Assembly (NCBI GenBank): GCA_021373255.1
Contig: JAJFTD010000076.1
Span: forward strand, 1 to 64,000
DNA length: 64,000 bases
Direction: 5' to 3'
From: a bacterium
GTDB lineage: Bacteria; Armatimonadota; UBA5829
Shown piece by piece: positions 8,288 to 17,158 of the stretch (position 1 is the first letter of the stretch; each line of letters begins with the position of its first letter). The translations under genes and the position numbers were made by a program. Below the pieces are notes generated by a model that did no database searches, was not told where the DNA came from, and saw only the letters and a program-made list of their open reading frames with translations.

Positions 8288-9605
8288 CGCCTGATCGCTC
8301 CATATGTTCTTTTAATTCAGCTTCGCACGTGAGTTCATCTACCATCGTCGCACGCCCATTTCGGGATATTTCTACTCCATCCACCATTGTAAATATTACA
8401 TCAGATGGGCTTCGTGATATGATAGCCAGTTCTACGCACTCTCCTGGCAGCATCTTGCTTATATCCACAGCAACCATATCGGCGCGTTTTCCAACCTCAA
8501 GTGTACCTACGGACTCATCCAGCCCCAGGGTTTCCGCGCCCCCGATAGTCGCCATCCTGAGCACATCCTTCGCCATTAACATCGCGGCTTCCTGCCGCAC
8601 TGCCCTGGCTATTCCCAATGCGAATCGCATTTCTTCAAAGAAATCCAACCTCATGCAGCTTCCGGCGCTGTCGGTTCCAAGACTAACACGTGCTCCTTCG
8701 ATCAACAGTTCCGTCACTGGCGCTACTCCGGCTCCCAGGAATGCATTCGATCTCGGGCAGTGCACAATGCCAGCGCCGGAATGAGCGATAAGCTCTATCT
8801 CGTCCGACGCAAGATGCACACAGTGGGCGAGGCTCACGCCTTTGGTTAGAAGACCTACACTTTCAAGCAGCCGTGCTGGTGTCATTCCGCACACCATGGG
8901 CTCCCGATTCATCTTTCGCCGCATTTCGGCTATCGGCCCAGTGCCAAGTAGGGTGTATTGCGCTTCTGCTGCTGTCTCTGCGAGATGTAAGGCTATCGGT
9001 ATGTGCAACTCTGTGCAAGAATGAGCGCATAACTTTAACACATCTGCATTGGATGTATAAACAGTATGAGGAGACAACCCTACAAGAATATGTGGCGATG
9101 CATTCTGTTGTAGATGTGCTACCTTGTCTAACTTATCTTGATATTCTTCTACATACCTATTCGCCATACTCTGCCCGAAGAGCTCAAGGTAAGCCACACC
9201 TCTCAGTCCCACCCTGCTCATTGCATTGACAGCCGCACCAGTGAAAGTGCAATCGCCTAAACACGTGATTCCCGACCTTGCACATTCGGCTGCGCCCATG
9301 ATTGCAGAGAGAAGCACTTCATCATAATCAGGACGACGACTTGGGTTATATGCAACGGCTTCCAACCAATCCCATAAATTGAGCGCATCAACTCTGTTTC
9401 TGCTGGATGTGTAATCGATGTGTGAGTGGGCGTTTATAAACCCAGGAAGCAGAGCACATTGCTCAAGATTATTAACCGGTTCTCCTGGAAACGATGAGGA
9501 TAAATCCCGACCCACTCCACGAATCTCACCGTCTACCACCATTACCTCCCCGTGAGAAATTGGGGCATCAGATATTGGAAGCACATAGGCAGCTTTATAG
9601 ATCAT
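8280..9605 (-). CDS. Amidohydrolase-family deaminase (ATZ/TRZ / SsnA-like)
   Basis: Start at the ATG at 9603-9605, eight nt after GAGG; an ATG seven codons earlier has poor spacing. The 441-residue protein has the metal ligands His60 and His62 in FINAHSHID, His in ALHLAETAAE, His in LAHCVHL, and the catalytic Asp in SLGTDSAGS. It ends with TLEVGKRADMVAVD, typical of cytosine/chlorohydrolase-type enzymes. Relatives deaminate S-adenosylhomocysteine, methylthioadenosine, aminodeoxyfutalosine or guanine. The neighbours do not decide between these, so no substrate is given. It overlaps the downstream CPBP gene. Confidence 0.85.
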   Translation of the reverse strand: MIYKAAYVLPISDAPISHGEVMVVDGEIRGVGRDLSSSFPGEPVNNLEQCALLPGFINAHSHIDYTSSRNRVDALNLWDWLEAVAYNPSRRPDYDEVLLSAIMGAAECARSGITCLGDCTFTGAAVNAMSRVGLRGVAYLELFGQSMANRYVEEYQDKLDKVAHLQQNASPHILVGLSPHTVYTSNADVLKLCAHSCTELHIPIALHLAETAAEAQYTLLGTGPIAEMRRKMNREPMVCGMTPARLLESVGLLTKGVSLAHCVHLASDEIELIAHSGAGIVHCPRSNAFLGAGVAPVTELLIEGARVSLGTDSAGSCMRLDFFEEMRFALGIARAVRQEAAMLMAKDVLRMATIGGAETLGLDESVGTLEVGKRADMVAVDISKMLPGECVELAIISRSPSDVIFTMVDGVEISRNGRATMVDELTCEAELKEHMERSGVG

Positions 9606-9738
9606 TAGACCGTCCTCTACGGGCATAAACCTTATTGAGATTAATCGAAATAGCTTCAGATTCCTTCGCTTGTCGGGCAGTGCTGGCTAATATGAGGCTC
9701 TAATAGTCACCATACTACGATCAGATCCGCTCTCGACT

Positions 9739-9767
9739 TTGCCAAAGCACGTCTTTTGTGCTATCCT
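9739..9767 (+). promoter_or_regulatory. Promoter of the hisC-aroF-tyrA-cmk-plsC operon
   Basis: TTGCCA (9739-9744) and TATCCT (9762-9767) are spaced by 17 bp. The spacer holds an inverted repeat, AGCAC (9746-9750) with GTGCT (9758-9762), which could be a repressor site. The regulator is not identified. Confidence 0.45.
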
Positions 9768-9803
9768 TTTTGCAGAATATGATTCTAAGGTATGGCCTGA
9801 AAA

Positions 9804-10892
9804 ATGAGTATCTGTAGAAAATGTATCCTTAACCTTAAGCCATATGTCCCCGGCAAGCCGATTGAGGAAGTCAAACGGGAGCTGGGAATAGATGACGTAA
9901 TCAAACTCGCGTCCAACGAAAATCCGTTCGGCCCATCGCCCAAAGCGGTGGAGGCGATCAAGAATTACGCTGAACAGATATCCTTGTACCCGGATGGGAG
10001 TTGCTTTGACCTCAGAAAAGAATTAGCTAATCATCTGGGTGTTGAACCTGATATGCTCATCTTTGGAGCTGGCGGGGATGAAGTCATCTTTTATCTTGGC
10101 ATGGCGTTTCTGGAAGACGGCGATGAGGTAGTACAGGCCGACCCCAATTTTGCAGAGTATAAGGCTGCAGCAACTATCATGGACTGCCGCACAAACATGG
10201 TTCCGCTTCAAAACTGGACCCACGATCTCGATGCAATGCTTGAGAAGGTCAATGAGCATACTAAAATATTCGTGATTACAAATCCGAACAACCCTACCGG
10301 TACATTGGTTTCCGCTGATGATGTAGAACGGGTGCTGGATGCTCTACCTGAGCGTTGCATATTGTTCCTGGATGAGGCGTATTACGAATATGTCGACGAT
10401 CCTAAATACACGCGCTCTGTACAGTGGGCAAAAGAAGGGCGCAATGTGTTGGCTTTACGCACGTTCTCCAAGGTGTATGGGCTCGCTGGTCTTAGGGTTG
10501 GATATGGCATTGGTCCGAAGCACATCATCGAGTCTATGGAACGAGTAAGAGCGCCATTCAATGTGAACAGCGTCGCTCAAGTGGCTGCCATTGCCAGTTT
10601 GAACGATCAGAACCAGGTAAAGCGAAGCCGCGAACAGAACAATCGATCAAAAGAGTATTTATACAAAGAGCTTGATACAATGGGCGTTGCTTATACTCCC
10701 ACACAGGCAAATTTCCTGTGGGTCGATACAGGGCAAGACTGCAAAAAAGTGTTTAGCGACCTCATGAAGCTGGGAGTGATAGTGCGCACGGGCGACATTT
10801 TCGACTGTCCGACCCACATCCGTGTTACCACTGGCACGGACGAACAAAACGAAAGATTTATTAACACGCTCAGGCAGGTGCTGGGACTATGA
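9804..10892 (+). CDS. hisC: Histidinol-phosphate / aromatic aminotransferase
   Basis: A 362-residue class I/II PLP aminotransferase with the HisC opening LKPYVPGKPIEEVKRELG and LASNENPFGPSP. It also has NPNNPTG (160-166), FLDEAYYEY and the PLP lysine K223 in TFSKVYGLAGLRVGY. It is the first gene of an aromatic amino acid operon and shares a four-nt ATGA overlap with aroF. This context suggests it also, or mainly, transaminates phenylpyruvate and hydroxyphenylpyruvate, as HisC paralogues often do. Sequence alone cannot separate the two roles. Confidence 0.93.
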   Translation: MSICRKCILNLKPYVPGKPIEEVKRELGIDDVIKLASNENPFGPSPKAVEAIKNYAEQISLYPDGSCFDLRKELANHLGVEPDMLIFGAGGDEVIFYLGMAFLEDGDEVVQADPNFAEYKAAATIMDCRTNMVPLQNWTHDLDAMLEKVNEHTKIFVITNPNNPTGTLVSADDVERVLDALPERCILFLDEAYYEYVDDPKYTRSVQWAKEGRNVLALRTFSKVYGLAGLRVGYGIGPKHIIESMERVRAPFNVNSVAQVAAIASLNDQNQVKRSREQNNRSKEYLYKELDTMGVAYTPTQANFLWVDTGQDCKKVFSDLMKLGVIVRTGDIFDCPTHIRVTTGTDEQNERFINTLRQVLGL

Positions 10893-11911
10893 TTATTATA
10901 CTTTCACCAACAGCATCCAAGAGCGATCTTGATGAACTACTTACCAATCTGAAAGACCGTGGATATGGCGTGCACCTTTCGCAGGGTGTGGAGAAAACCA
11001 TTGTCGGCGTAATCGGCGCTCATGATGAAGTAAAGCCGATGATGGCCGAACAGTTGTCTTCACTCGCCTATGTTGAAGGCGTTGTGCCCATTCTAAAGCC
11101 TTTCAAGGTGGTAAGCCGCGAATTTCATCCTGACAAGACCATTGTGCGGGTTCGTGGCGTAGATATCGGCGGCCAGAAACTGGTTGTGATGGCTGGGCCA
11201 TGTTCTATTGAAAGTGAAGAGCAGACTATTCAAGTTGCACAAGCTGTTCAGGCCGTTGGAGCAACTATCCTTCGCGGTGGCGCATTCAAACCGAGCACAT
11301 CACCCTACAGCTTCCACGGTCTGGGGGAAGATGCTCTGAAGATGATGGCGGCGGCGCGAGAGGTCACCGGCATGCCTTTCATTACGGAGGTTATGGACAC
11401 ACGGGATGTGGAATTGGTGTCGAAATATGCAGATATCCTCCAGATCGGCACACGAAATATGGCTAACTATTCGCTTCTGCAAGAGGTTGGCAATGTAAAG
11501 AAGCCGGTAATGCTCAAGCGAGGTATGGCTTCCACCATTGAGGAATGGCTGCAGGCTGCAGAGTATATCGCGAACCGCGGCAACTATGACATAATCCTTT
11601 GTGAGCGCGGGATACGCACATTTGAGACGTTTACTCGTAACACATTTGATGTGAGCGCCATTCCAGTCGTAACGGGCCTCAGTCACCTGCCTATCATTGC
11701 TGACCCCAGTCACGGCACAGGCCGGTATCAGTTGGTTTCGCCGGTATCCAAGGCTGCTATAGCCGCCGGTGCTGATGGGTTGATGATCGAAGTTCACCCG
11801 AACCCGGCAAAGGCGCTAAAAGACGGCCCCCAGTCGCTTACACCTGAGAACTTCTCCAAGATGATGAGTGAACTCGGCAATGTGGCTCGTGCGGTCGGTA
11901 AATACGTTTGA
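10889..11911 (+). CDS. aroF: 3-deoxy-7-phosphoheptulonate (DAHP) synthase, type I beta
   Basis: Catalyses the entry step of the shikimate pathway from PEP and erythrose 4-phosphate. The 340-residue protein has an N-terminal ferredoxin-like regulatory segment (about 1-70), a linker (KPFKVVSREFHPDKTIV) and a TIM-barrel. The barrel carries MAGPCSIES, RGGAFKPSTSPYSFHG, QIGTRNMANY, LKRGM, ILCERGIRTFE and DPSHGTG. The N-terminal domain is the one that carries feedback control in the Thermotoga-type enzymes. Overlapping start and stop with its neighbours show translational coupling. Confidence 0.95.
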   Translation: MIIILSPTASKSDLDELLTNLKDRGYGVHLSQGVEKTIVGVIGAHDEVKPMMAEQLSSLAYVEGVVPILKPFKVVSREFHPDKTIVRVRGVDIGGQKLVVMAGPCSIESEEQTIQVAQAVQAVGATILRGGAFKPSTSPYSFHGLGEDALKMMAAAREVTGMPFITEVMDTRDVELVSKYADILQIGTRNMANYSLLQEVGNVKKPVMLKRGMASTIEEWLQAAEYIANRGNYDIILCERGIRTFETFTRNTFDVSAIPVVTGLSHLPIIADPSHGTGRYQLVSPVSKAAIAAGADGLMIEVHPNPAKALKDGPQSLTPENFSKMMSELGNVARAVGKYV

Positions 11912-12804
11912 TGTCGACAAGTGGTGAGGACAACTTTATCTTCGATACCATCGCGATAGTTGGTGTAGGACTCATTGGCGGATCGCTTGGAATGGCGGCA
12001 AAAAGGCGGCATATCGTTCGACGGGTTGTTGGTATCGGCCGTACTGAGCAAAAGCTGATGCAGGCCAAGCTGCTTGGCGCTATCGACGAATATTCACTAG
12101 ACCTTGAGACAGGTGCATCAGAAGCTGATTTAGTGTTTGTCTGCCCTCCTGTAAGGAATATCATACCTACCATCGAGCAGATGGCTTCAGGGTTAAAACC
12201 AGGCGCTATCATCACTGATGTAGGAAGTACCAAAAGTGAAATCGTAGGTCTGGCTCCCGTTGCTATCCCCGAGAGTTGCAGCTTTATCGGTGGGCATCCA
12301 ATGACAGGGTCCGAGCAGGGCGGTGTAGAAGCTGCGTTTCCTGACTTGTTTGTGGGGGCCAGATACGTGCTCACCCCTGATTCGGAAACAGACCTTATGG
12401 CTCTCGGCAAGATGACGGAATTCGCTGAGGCGATAGGGTCGGAAGTTCTGCTTATGAGCCCTGAAGAGCACGACAAGGCTGCTGCGATCATCAGCCACCT
12501 TCCGCACGCAATGTCCGGCGCTTTGCTGGAAGTGGCGGAAATCGCTCAACGTGAATCCGGAAAAGTCTTCCCAATGGCAGCAGGAAGTTTCCGAGACCTA
12601 ACAAGAATCACTGATAGCACACCAGAAATCTGGCGAGATATATGTCTTACCAACGCTGGCCCACTTTGCGAGGCCATAGATGCGCTCCGGGACCACCTGG
12701 AGATTTTCAAGAATATCGTCGCCGCTCACGATGAAGAAGGCATCCTGCGTTTCTTCGAGCGCGCGAAAGCAATAAGAAGTACATATTTGAGAATTACTAA
12801 ATGA
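11911..12804 (+). CDS. tyrA: Prephenate dehydrogenase
   Basis: The start is the ATG at 11911, overlapping the aroF TGA by one nt. The 297-residue enzyme oxidatively decarboxylates prephenate towards tyrosine. The Rossmann motif is AIVGVGLIGGSLG. Further blocks are VFVCPPV, TDVGSTKSEI, FIGGHPMTGSEQGGVEAA, HDKAAAIISHLPH (catalytic His) and GSFRDLTRI. No C-terminal ACT domain is present. The four-nt overlap with cmk continues the operon. Confidence 0.94.
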   Translation: MSTSGEDNFIFDTIAIVGVGLIGGSLGMAAKRRHIVRRVVGIGRTEQKLMQAKLLGAIDEYSLDLETGASEADLVFVCPPVRNIIPTIEQMASGLKPGAIITDVGSTKSEIVGLAPVAIPESCSFIGGHPMTGSEQGGVEAAFPDLFVGARYVLTPDSETDLMALGKMTEFAEAIGSEVLLMSPEEHDKAAAIISHLPHAMSGALLEVAEIAQRESGKVFPMAAGSFRDLTRITDSTPEIWRDICLTNAGPLCEAIDALRDHLEIFKNIVAAHDEEGILRFFERAKAIRSTYLRITK

Positions 12805-13493
12805 ATAAACCAATAATCGCCATTGACGGCCCTGCGGGAGCCGGCAAAAGCACCATTGCACAGATGGTTGCTGATCGGCTTGGATATCTTTATATTGATA
12901 CTGGCGCTATGTATCGTGCAGTTGCATTGATGGTGATCCGTGAGGGGATTCCTCTCTCGGAACACGGCAAAATTGCTGCTCTTACAAGTCGGCTTGATAT
13001 CAAATTCGAGTTTGTAGACGGCATTCAGCACATTTTTGCTGATGGCGAGGATGTCTCCGACGCGATTCGCAGCCCCGAAGCTACCAGATTATCATCGCCT
13101 GTGAGCGCCATTCAAGGTGTACGCAAGCGTCTTGTTGAGCTTCAACGCCGGATGGGAGAAGAAGGCGGAGTTGTTATGGAGGGTCGCGATATCGCGACAG
13201 TCGTGTTCCCCAATGCAGAGGTAAAGGTGTTTCTTACCGCGTCGGTAACAGAGCGAGCACGGCGCAGAGCTGAGCAGATGCATCAAATGGGCATCGAAGC
13301 CGATGTAAACCAAATCGCTGAGGAGATACGCGAGCGGGATCTCAGAGATAGCTCGCGCCAGCACGCACCTCTGAGAATGGCCCAAGGCGCCACACTTCTT
13401 GAGACGGATAATATGACTATCGAACAGGTTGTGGATGCGGTCATTGCAATCCATAACGAAAAGACAGCCGATCCTGAGTCGGCTGAAGGATAG
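12801..13493 (+). CDS. cmk: Cytidylate kinase
   Basis: Phosphorylates CMP and dCMP with ATP. The 230-residue protein begins with the P-loop AIDGPAGAGKST and has YIDTGAMYRAVAL, MEGRDIATVVFPNAEVKVFLTAS, and RDLRDSSRQHAPLR, all Cmk hallmarks. It overlaps tyrA by four nt. A cmk gene next to aromatic genes and plsC is a common bacterial order, but aroA (EPSP synthase), which often lies just before cmk, is absent here. Confidence 0.96.
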   Translation: MNKPIIAIDGPAGAGKSTIAQMVADRLGYLYIDTGAMYRAVALMVIREGIPLSEHGKIAALTSRLDIKFEFVDGIQHIFADGEDVSDAIRSPEATRLSSPVSAIQGVRKRLVELQRRMGEEGGVVMEGRDIATVVFPNAEVKVFLTASVTERARRRAEQMHQMGIEADVNQIAEEIRERDLRDSSRQHAPLRMAQGATLLETDNMTIEQVVDAVIAIHNEKTADPESAEG

Positions 13494-13500
13494 GCAGCTT

Positions 13501-14121
13501 ATGCTTTATTGGATAGGCGCATCGCTCTCAGCGATGATATGCAGAATATTCGGCCGGTGGCAGGTCATAGGACACGAGAATATTCCTAACACCGGTGGCG
13601 TATTGCTTTGCGGTAACCACGTCAGCTACATCGACCCACCCGCTCTTGGCGCAAGAACCGGGCGTCCAGTCCATTTCATGGCCAAATTGGAACTCTTCCA
13701 GATCCCTGTAATGGGTCCGGCGATAAGAGGTGTTGGAGCGTTTCCAGTGAAGCGAGGGACTGCTGACCGTGGCGCGCTCAAAAAGGCCATAGAACTGCTT
13801 CAAAGTGGCGAGGTAGTCGGCATGTTCCCTGAGGGTCAGCGAACTATGGACGGCAAGCTCAAGGCAGCCGAAGCAGGGGTAGGAATGATCGTGCTGCGCT
13901 CCAAGGTACCTGTTATTCCTGTAGCGCTGGTAAACACTGAAAAGCTGCTACCCCCGCATTCATTCCTTTTCCATTTCAGCAGAGTTAAAGTAGTGTATGG
14001 CAAGCCTATCCATCTGGATGACCTCTACGACCAGGGCGGGCGCGAGGCTGTCGAGGAAGTAGGAAGACGTATCATGGCTGCAATAGGGCAGATCCTTGAC
14101 GAGTATAGAGGTAAGTGCTAG
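13501..14121 (+). CDS. plsC: 1-acyl-sn-glycerol-3-phosphate acyltransferase
   Basis: Start at the ATG at 13501, eight nt after the cmk stop; the in-frame ATG at 13429 lies inside cmk. The 206-residue protein has an N-terminal hydrophobic segment and the LPLAT motifs GNHVSYIDP (HxxxxD), FPVKRGTADR, MFPEGQRT and VPVIPVALV. It makes phosphatidic acid from lysophosphatidic acid at the inner membrane. It is the last gene of the operon and overlaps the convergent GH78 gene by four nt. Confidence 0.92.
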   Translation: MLYWIGASLSAMICRIFGRWQVIGHENIPNTGGVLLCGNHVSYIDPPALGARTGRPVHFMAKLELFQIPVMGPAIRGVGAFPVKRGTADRGALKKAIELLQSGEVVGMFPEGQRTMDGKLKAAEAGVGMIVLRSKVPVIPVALVNTEKLLPPHSFLFHFSRVKVVYGKPIHLDDLYDQGGREAVEEVGRRIMAAIGQILDEYRGKC

Positions 14122-16991
14122 ACTCCTACTTCGGACAAAGACTCGGTTCTGGAGTTTTTAGGATCAATATCTGCAGTCACTTCCATATATTGCTCCGTGC
14201 TATTAACAACCACAACACCTGAACGCGGCAGGCGAACACGTATTATAGTGGACTCAGGAGCTTTTACCCTCATGACAAACGGTTCTCCAGCAATATTTTC
14301 CCACTGAACTTCTACATCACCTGCGAGAGTCGGCATAGTTCCTCGTGCCCATGTAAGATCTGCCGGATGTGGTTCTATGGCACACACCGAGAAGCCAGGT
14401 TCTTCTGGTCGAATACCCAATATAAAGGTGCTAAGGAAGTATGTAGGAGCTGCGGACCACGCGTGGCAGTGGCTGCGAGTAAGGCGCCCTTCCCTGCCGG
14501 ACCACATCTCCCAGAACGTCGTAGCACCCATATCGATCATAAAACCCCAATCACGGCGTATGGTATCGAGTAAATCTTGATCTTTTCCTTCTCGCTGATA
14601 TGCCTCTAATAAGAAAAACTCAAAGAATGGGCTGCCTGCTTTTACAAACCCATCAGGTGGGCGACGGACTATCTCCTTGCATCTCTCTGATCGCTCGCCT
14701 GTGGCCACTCCTGACATATACGCCAAGGTCTGCGTCTGCTGGCTGAACACTTCGCTTTTTACATCGCCGCGCAGGCAATCAATGTAGGCATTCACACCAT
14801 CGTTCCATAGATACACATTGATGGAATCTGCAAGCACATCGGCCAACTCACTCCACTCATTAGATAGATCATTACGACCCAGAAGCTGCGCAAGGCGGCT
14901 GGCATCACGCAGACCTAGCACTGCGAAGCAGTTCTGATGAGTTACTACACCTACTGCGGGGGTGTCCATCGGGGCCCAGTCGAACATATTCCATGCGTGA
15001 ATATTAAACAACCCGTGGTGGTCCAGATGCTGCCGGATTCCCTCTATATTCTGCTTAACAAAATCAAGGAGAAGCCTGCCACCATTCGTATCACTTGTAA
15101 AGTATAAGTATTCAAAGCACGAACGCATCCACAGGAACGTCCATGCAGGCAGTATGTTGTCCCATGAGCTGGGGACTTGCGATTGAGTAATCGGAAACCT
15201 CTCCAGGCTTTGGCCGGTTAGTTCCAAGCACCTGAACCAGAGTCGCGGGTCGCCGTTCACTACCCAATCGACCAATGCCTCGTTCCGCGCATCACCCACC
15301 CACAAGGTCTGCTCGTAGGTTGGACAATCGGTGTATGTGTCTTCAGAGCAGCACCTGACACTCTGCGCGCCTGCTTGCCATATTTGCCCTAGTTTCGCAT
15401 CTGAGCATATAAAGCTGCCCTTCCGTGTCTGGGGGTAGCTGTGGAATAGCGCCTGAAGTGAACGCAGCTTCACGGGGCCGGTCATATTGCGTAATATGAC
15501 ATAGCTGTATCTGAACCCGCGGTGGACTATGGTCTGATAAGATTGTTTTCCATCCCGGCAGATGTATCTGAAGCTGTTGTTCATACCCTCTGCTAAGTTA
15601 TAGCGACCATCCGGCTGTATGAACTCGAAGTTGTGGAAATCTATAATGGTGCCTTTGGAAGCTACAACCTCAAACTTGTGAAATGCAAGCAATTCATCGC
15701 CAAAGTCAACAAGCACCCGTATGTCGTTGCCATTTGGGTCCGGGTTTATGGTAGTCCAACCGCTTCCTGACAACAGATTCTCTTCATTTTGTATCAGGAC
15801 CTTGCCCTCGACAGGTTTGTCGGTGTATGCTTGGGCATAAGTGTTGCTGTTCCATAGTACGAGATCAGCTTGCAAGGGTTGGAAATATGGCTCGTTTACG
15901 ATCCGCGCAACATCGCCATTCTCCCAGAATTCTTGGCCTGTGTGGTTATCTGCCAGCGAAGCGGCTATAATCGGATTAGGGTCCATAAAGGTTGCGGCTT
16001 CATTTGCAACCTCATCTTGCAGCTCAAATGGGCCGACAAGTGCCCACGAAGCTCCACCATCCCGTTTGCATTCGAACTTCAACCCCTCTGGTCCATCGAT
16101 ACAAAAGGCGTATTCGACCAATGCTCCCCATGTGCCTATTTGCATTACCAGGCTGTTCCACCCCGCGCGTAGTGAGCCGCAGCCGTCTTCTGAGATACAA
16201 CCATTTATAGTCACAGCATATCGTTGACCGTGGGGCTGGATAATCCTAATGGGATGTTTATGCGTTGACCAAATCTGTGTGGCTAGATACCCATGCCGAA
16301 ATATCATATTGCTCGTGAAATCATCTGGCGCTAGATATGGCCTGAGGTCTATTGTAAAATTATAGGGAACCGACTGCACCAGTTCTTTACAGACGATGCG
16401 CTTTGGCTGTACTGGTTCAAGTGTAAGGAATGGAATGTCTCTAGGGGCATAATTGTTGTGAACACTATCTGCAGCGTCTCGAAGTTCGAGTGCAGTATCC
16501 CACCCGCTGTCATCGTAATCACAGCGCACCCAGCCGTCATCATGCCTTGCATCAAACTGCTCTTCGAATGCTTGCTGTATGCTTACGCGCGGCACATGTG
16601 TAGTATAGGCCGAACAAGGTCTCGCTCGCCAGCTTGAATCTGTGGGGATAATTTGATCTGAAAGCTCGATTTGTGCAAGCAAACCCTCAGGTGCGGACAC
16701 ATATTGCATCGTGCCGGTGCCGTAGTAGTTAACCAGAACAGCAATTGTGTTCTTTCCTCGGACTAAGTACGGTTCAATATCGTAAGTATCGAACTTCCAA
16801 TGATTGGGCCAGGCTTTCACCGGCCCCTGCCCCACATATTCGCCATTAACCCAAAGCACGTATCGGGAATCAGCAGTAACGTGAAAAAGGCAGCGGCCTT
16901 TAGTATATATAAAACTTTTCCTAAAGCTTACATACGCATTGGTCCTGGATAGCTCTTCAGCAGTCCAAATCCATTTGCTCAACCACTCCAT
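14118..16991 (-). CDS. GH78-family alpha-L-rhamnosidase-like glycosidase
   Basis: The start is the ATG at 16989-16991, eight nt after GGAG, giving 957 residues. Beta-sandwich domains fill the first half: FRKSF, VLWVNGEYVGQGP and a second one near FTSNMIFRHGY. An (alpha/alpha)6 barrel follows. DCPTYEQTLWVGD reproduces the GH78 acidic pattern, with Asp555, Glu560 and Asp567 at the family's spacing of 5 and 12. Glu828 in ATTFWEMW matches the second catalytic acid. No signal peptide is visible, so it probably acts on imported oligosaccharides. Other alpha-linked deoxy-sugar or uronide specificity is possible. Confidence 0.85.
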   Translation of the reverse strand: MEWLSKWIWTAEELSRTNAYVSFRKSFIYTKGRCLFHVTADSRYVLWVNGEYVGQGPVKAWPNHWKFDTYDIEPYLVRGKNTIAVLVNYYGTGTMQYVSAPEGLLAQIELSDQIIPTDSSWRARPCSAYTTHVPRVSIQQAFEEQFDARHDDGWVRCDYDDSGWDTALELRDAADSVHNNYAPRDIPFLTLEPVQPKRIVCKELVQSVPYNFTIDLRPYLAPDDFTSNMIFRHGYLATQIWSTHKHPIRIIQPHGQRYAVTINGCISEDGCGSLRAGWNSLVMQIGTWGALVEYAFCIDGPEGLKFECKRDGGASWALVGPFELQDEVANEAATFMDPNPIIAASLADNHTGQEFWENGDVARIVNEPYFQPLQADLVLWNSNTYAQAYTDKPVEGKVLIQNEENLLSGSGWTTINPDPNGNDIRVLVDFGDELLAFHKFEVVASKGTIIDFHNFEFIQPDGRYNLAEGMNNSFRYICRDGKQSYQTIVHRGFRYSYVILRNMTGPVKLRSLQALFHSYPQTRKGSFICSDAKLGQIWQAGAQSVRCCSEDTYTDCPTYEQTLWVGDARNEALVDWVVNGDPRLWFRCLELTGQSLERFPITQSQVPSSWDNILPAWTFLWMRSCFEYLYFTSDTNGGRLLLDFVKQNIEGIRQHLDHHGLFNIHAWNMFDWAPMDTPAVGVVTHQNCFAVLGLRDASRLAQLLGRNDLSNEWSELADVLADSINVYLWNDGVNAYIDCLRGDVKSEVFSQQTQTLAYMSGVATGERSERCKEIVRRPPDGFVKAGSPFFEFFLLEAYQREGKDQDLLDTIRRDWGFMIDMGATTFWEMWSGREGRLTRSHCHAWSAAPTYFLSTFILGIRPEEPGFSVCAIEPHPADLTWARGTMPTLAGDVEVQWENIAGEPFVMRVKAPESTIIRVRLPRSGVVVVNSTEQYMEVTADIDPKNSRTESLSEVGV

Positions 16992-17103
16992 GAGCATTAC
17001 TCCTCTTTCATGCACACAACAATCAGTCACTCACACCAAAGTGTTTGACACACTTCTATTTTTGCACGAATGAGGTTGCTTGTCAACGAAATGCTTTTGT
17101 TTA

Positions 17104-17142
17104 TGCAGCACAAGTATATCTTTTATGTACACTTGTGCTGCA
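17104..17142 (-). terminator. Hairpin downstream of the GH36 gene
   Basis: A perfect 12-bp inverted repeat, TGCAGCACAAGT (17104-17115) with ACTTGTGCTGCA (17131-17142), lies 17 nt past the GH36 stop on the minus strand. It probably ends that transcript before the GH78 gene. Confidence 0.5.
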
Positions 17143-17158
17143 GGTCAATGGTATTAAT

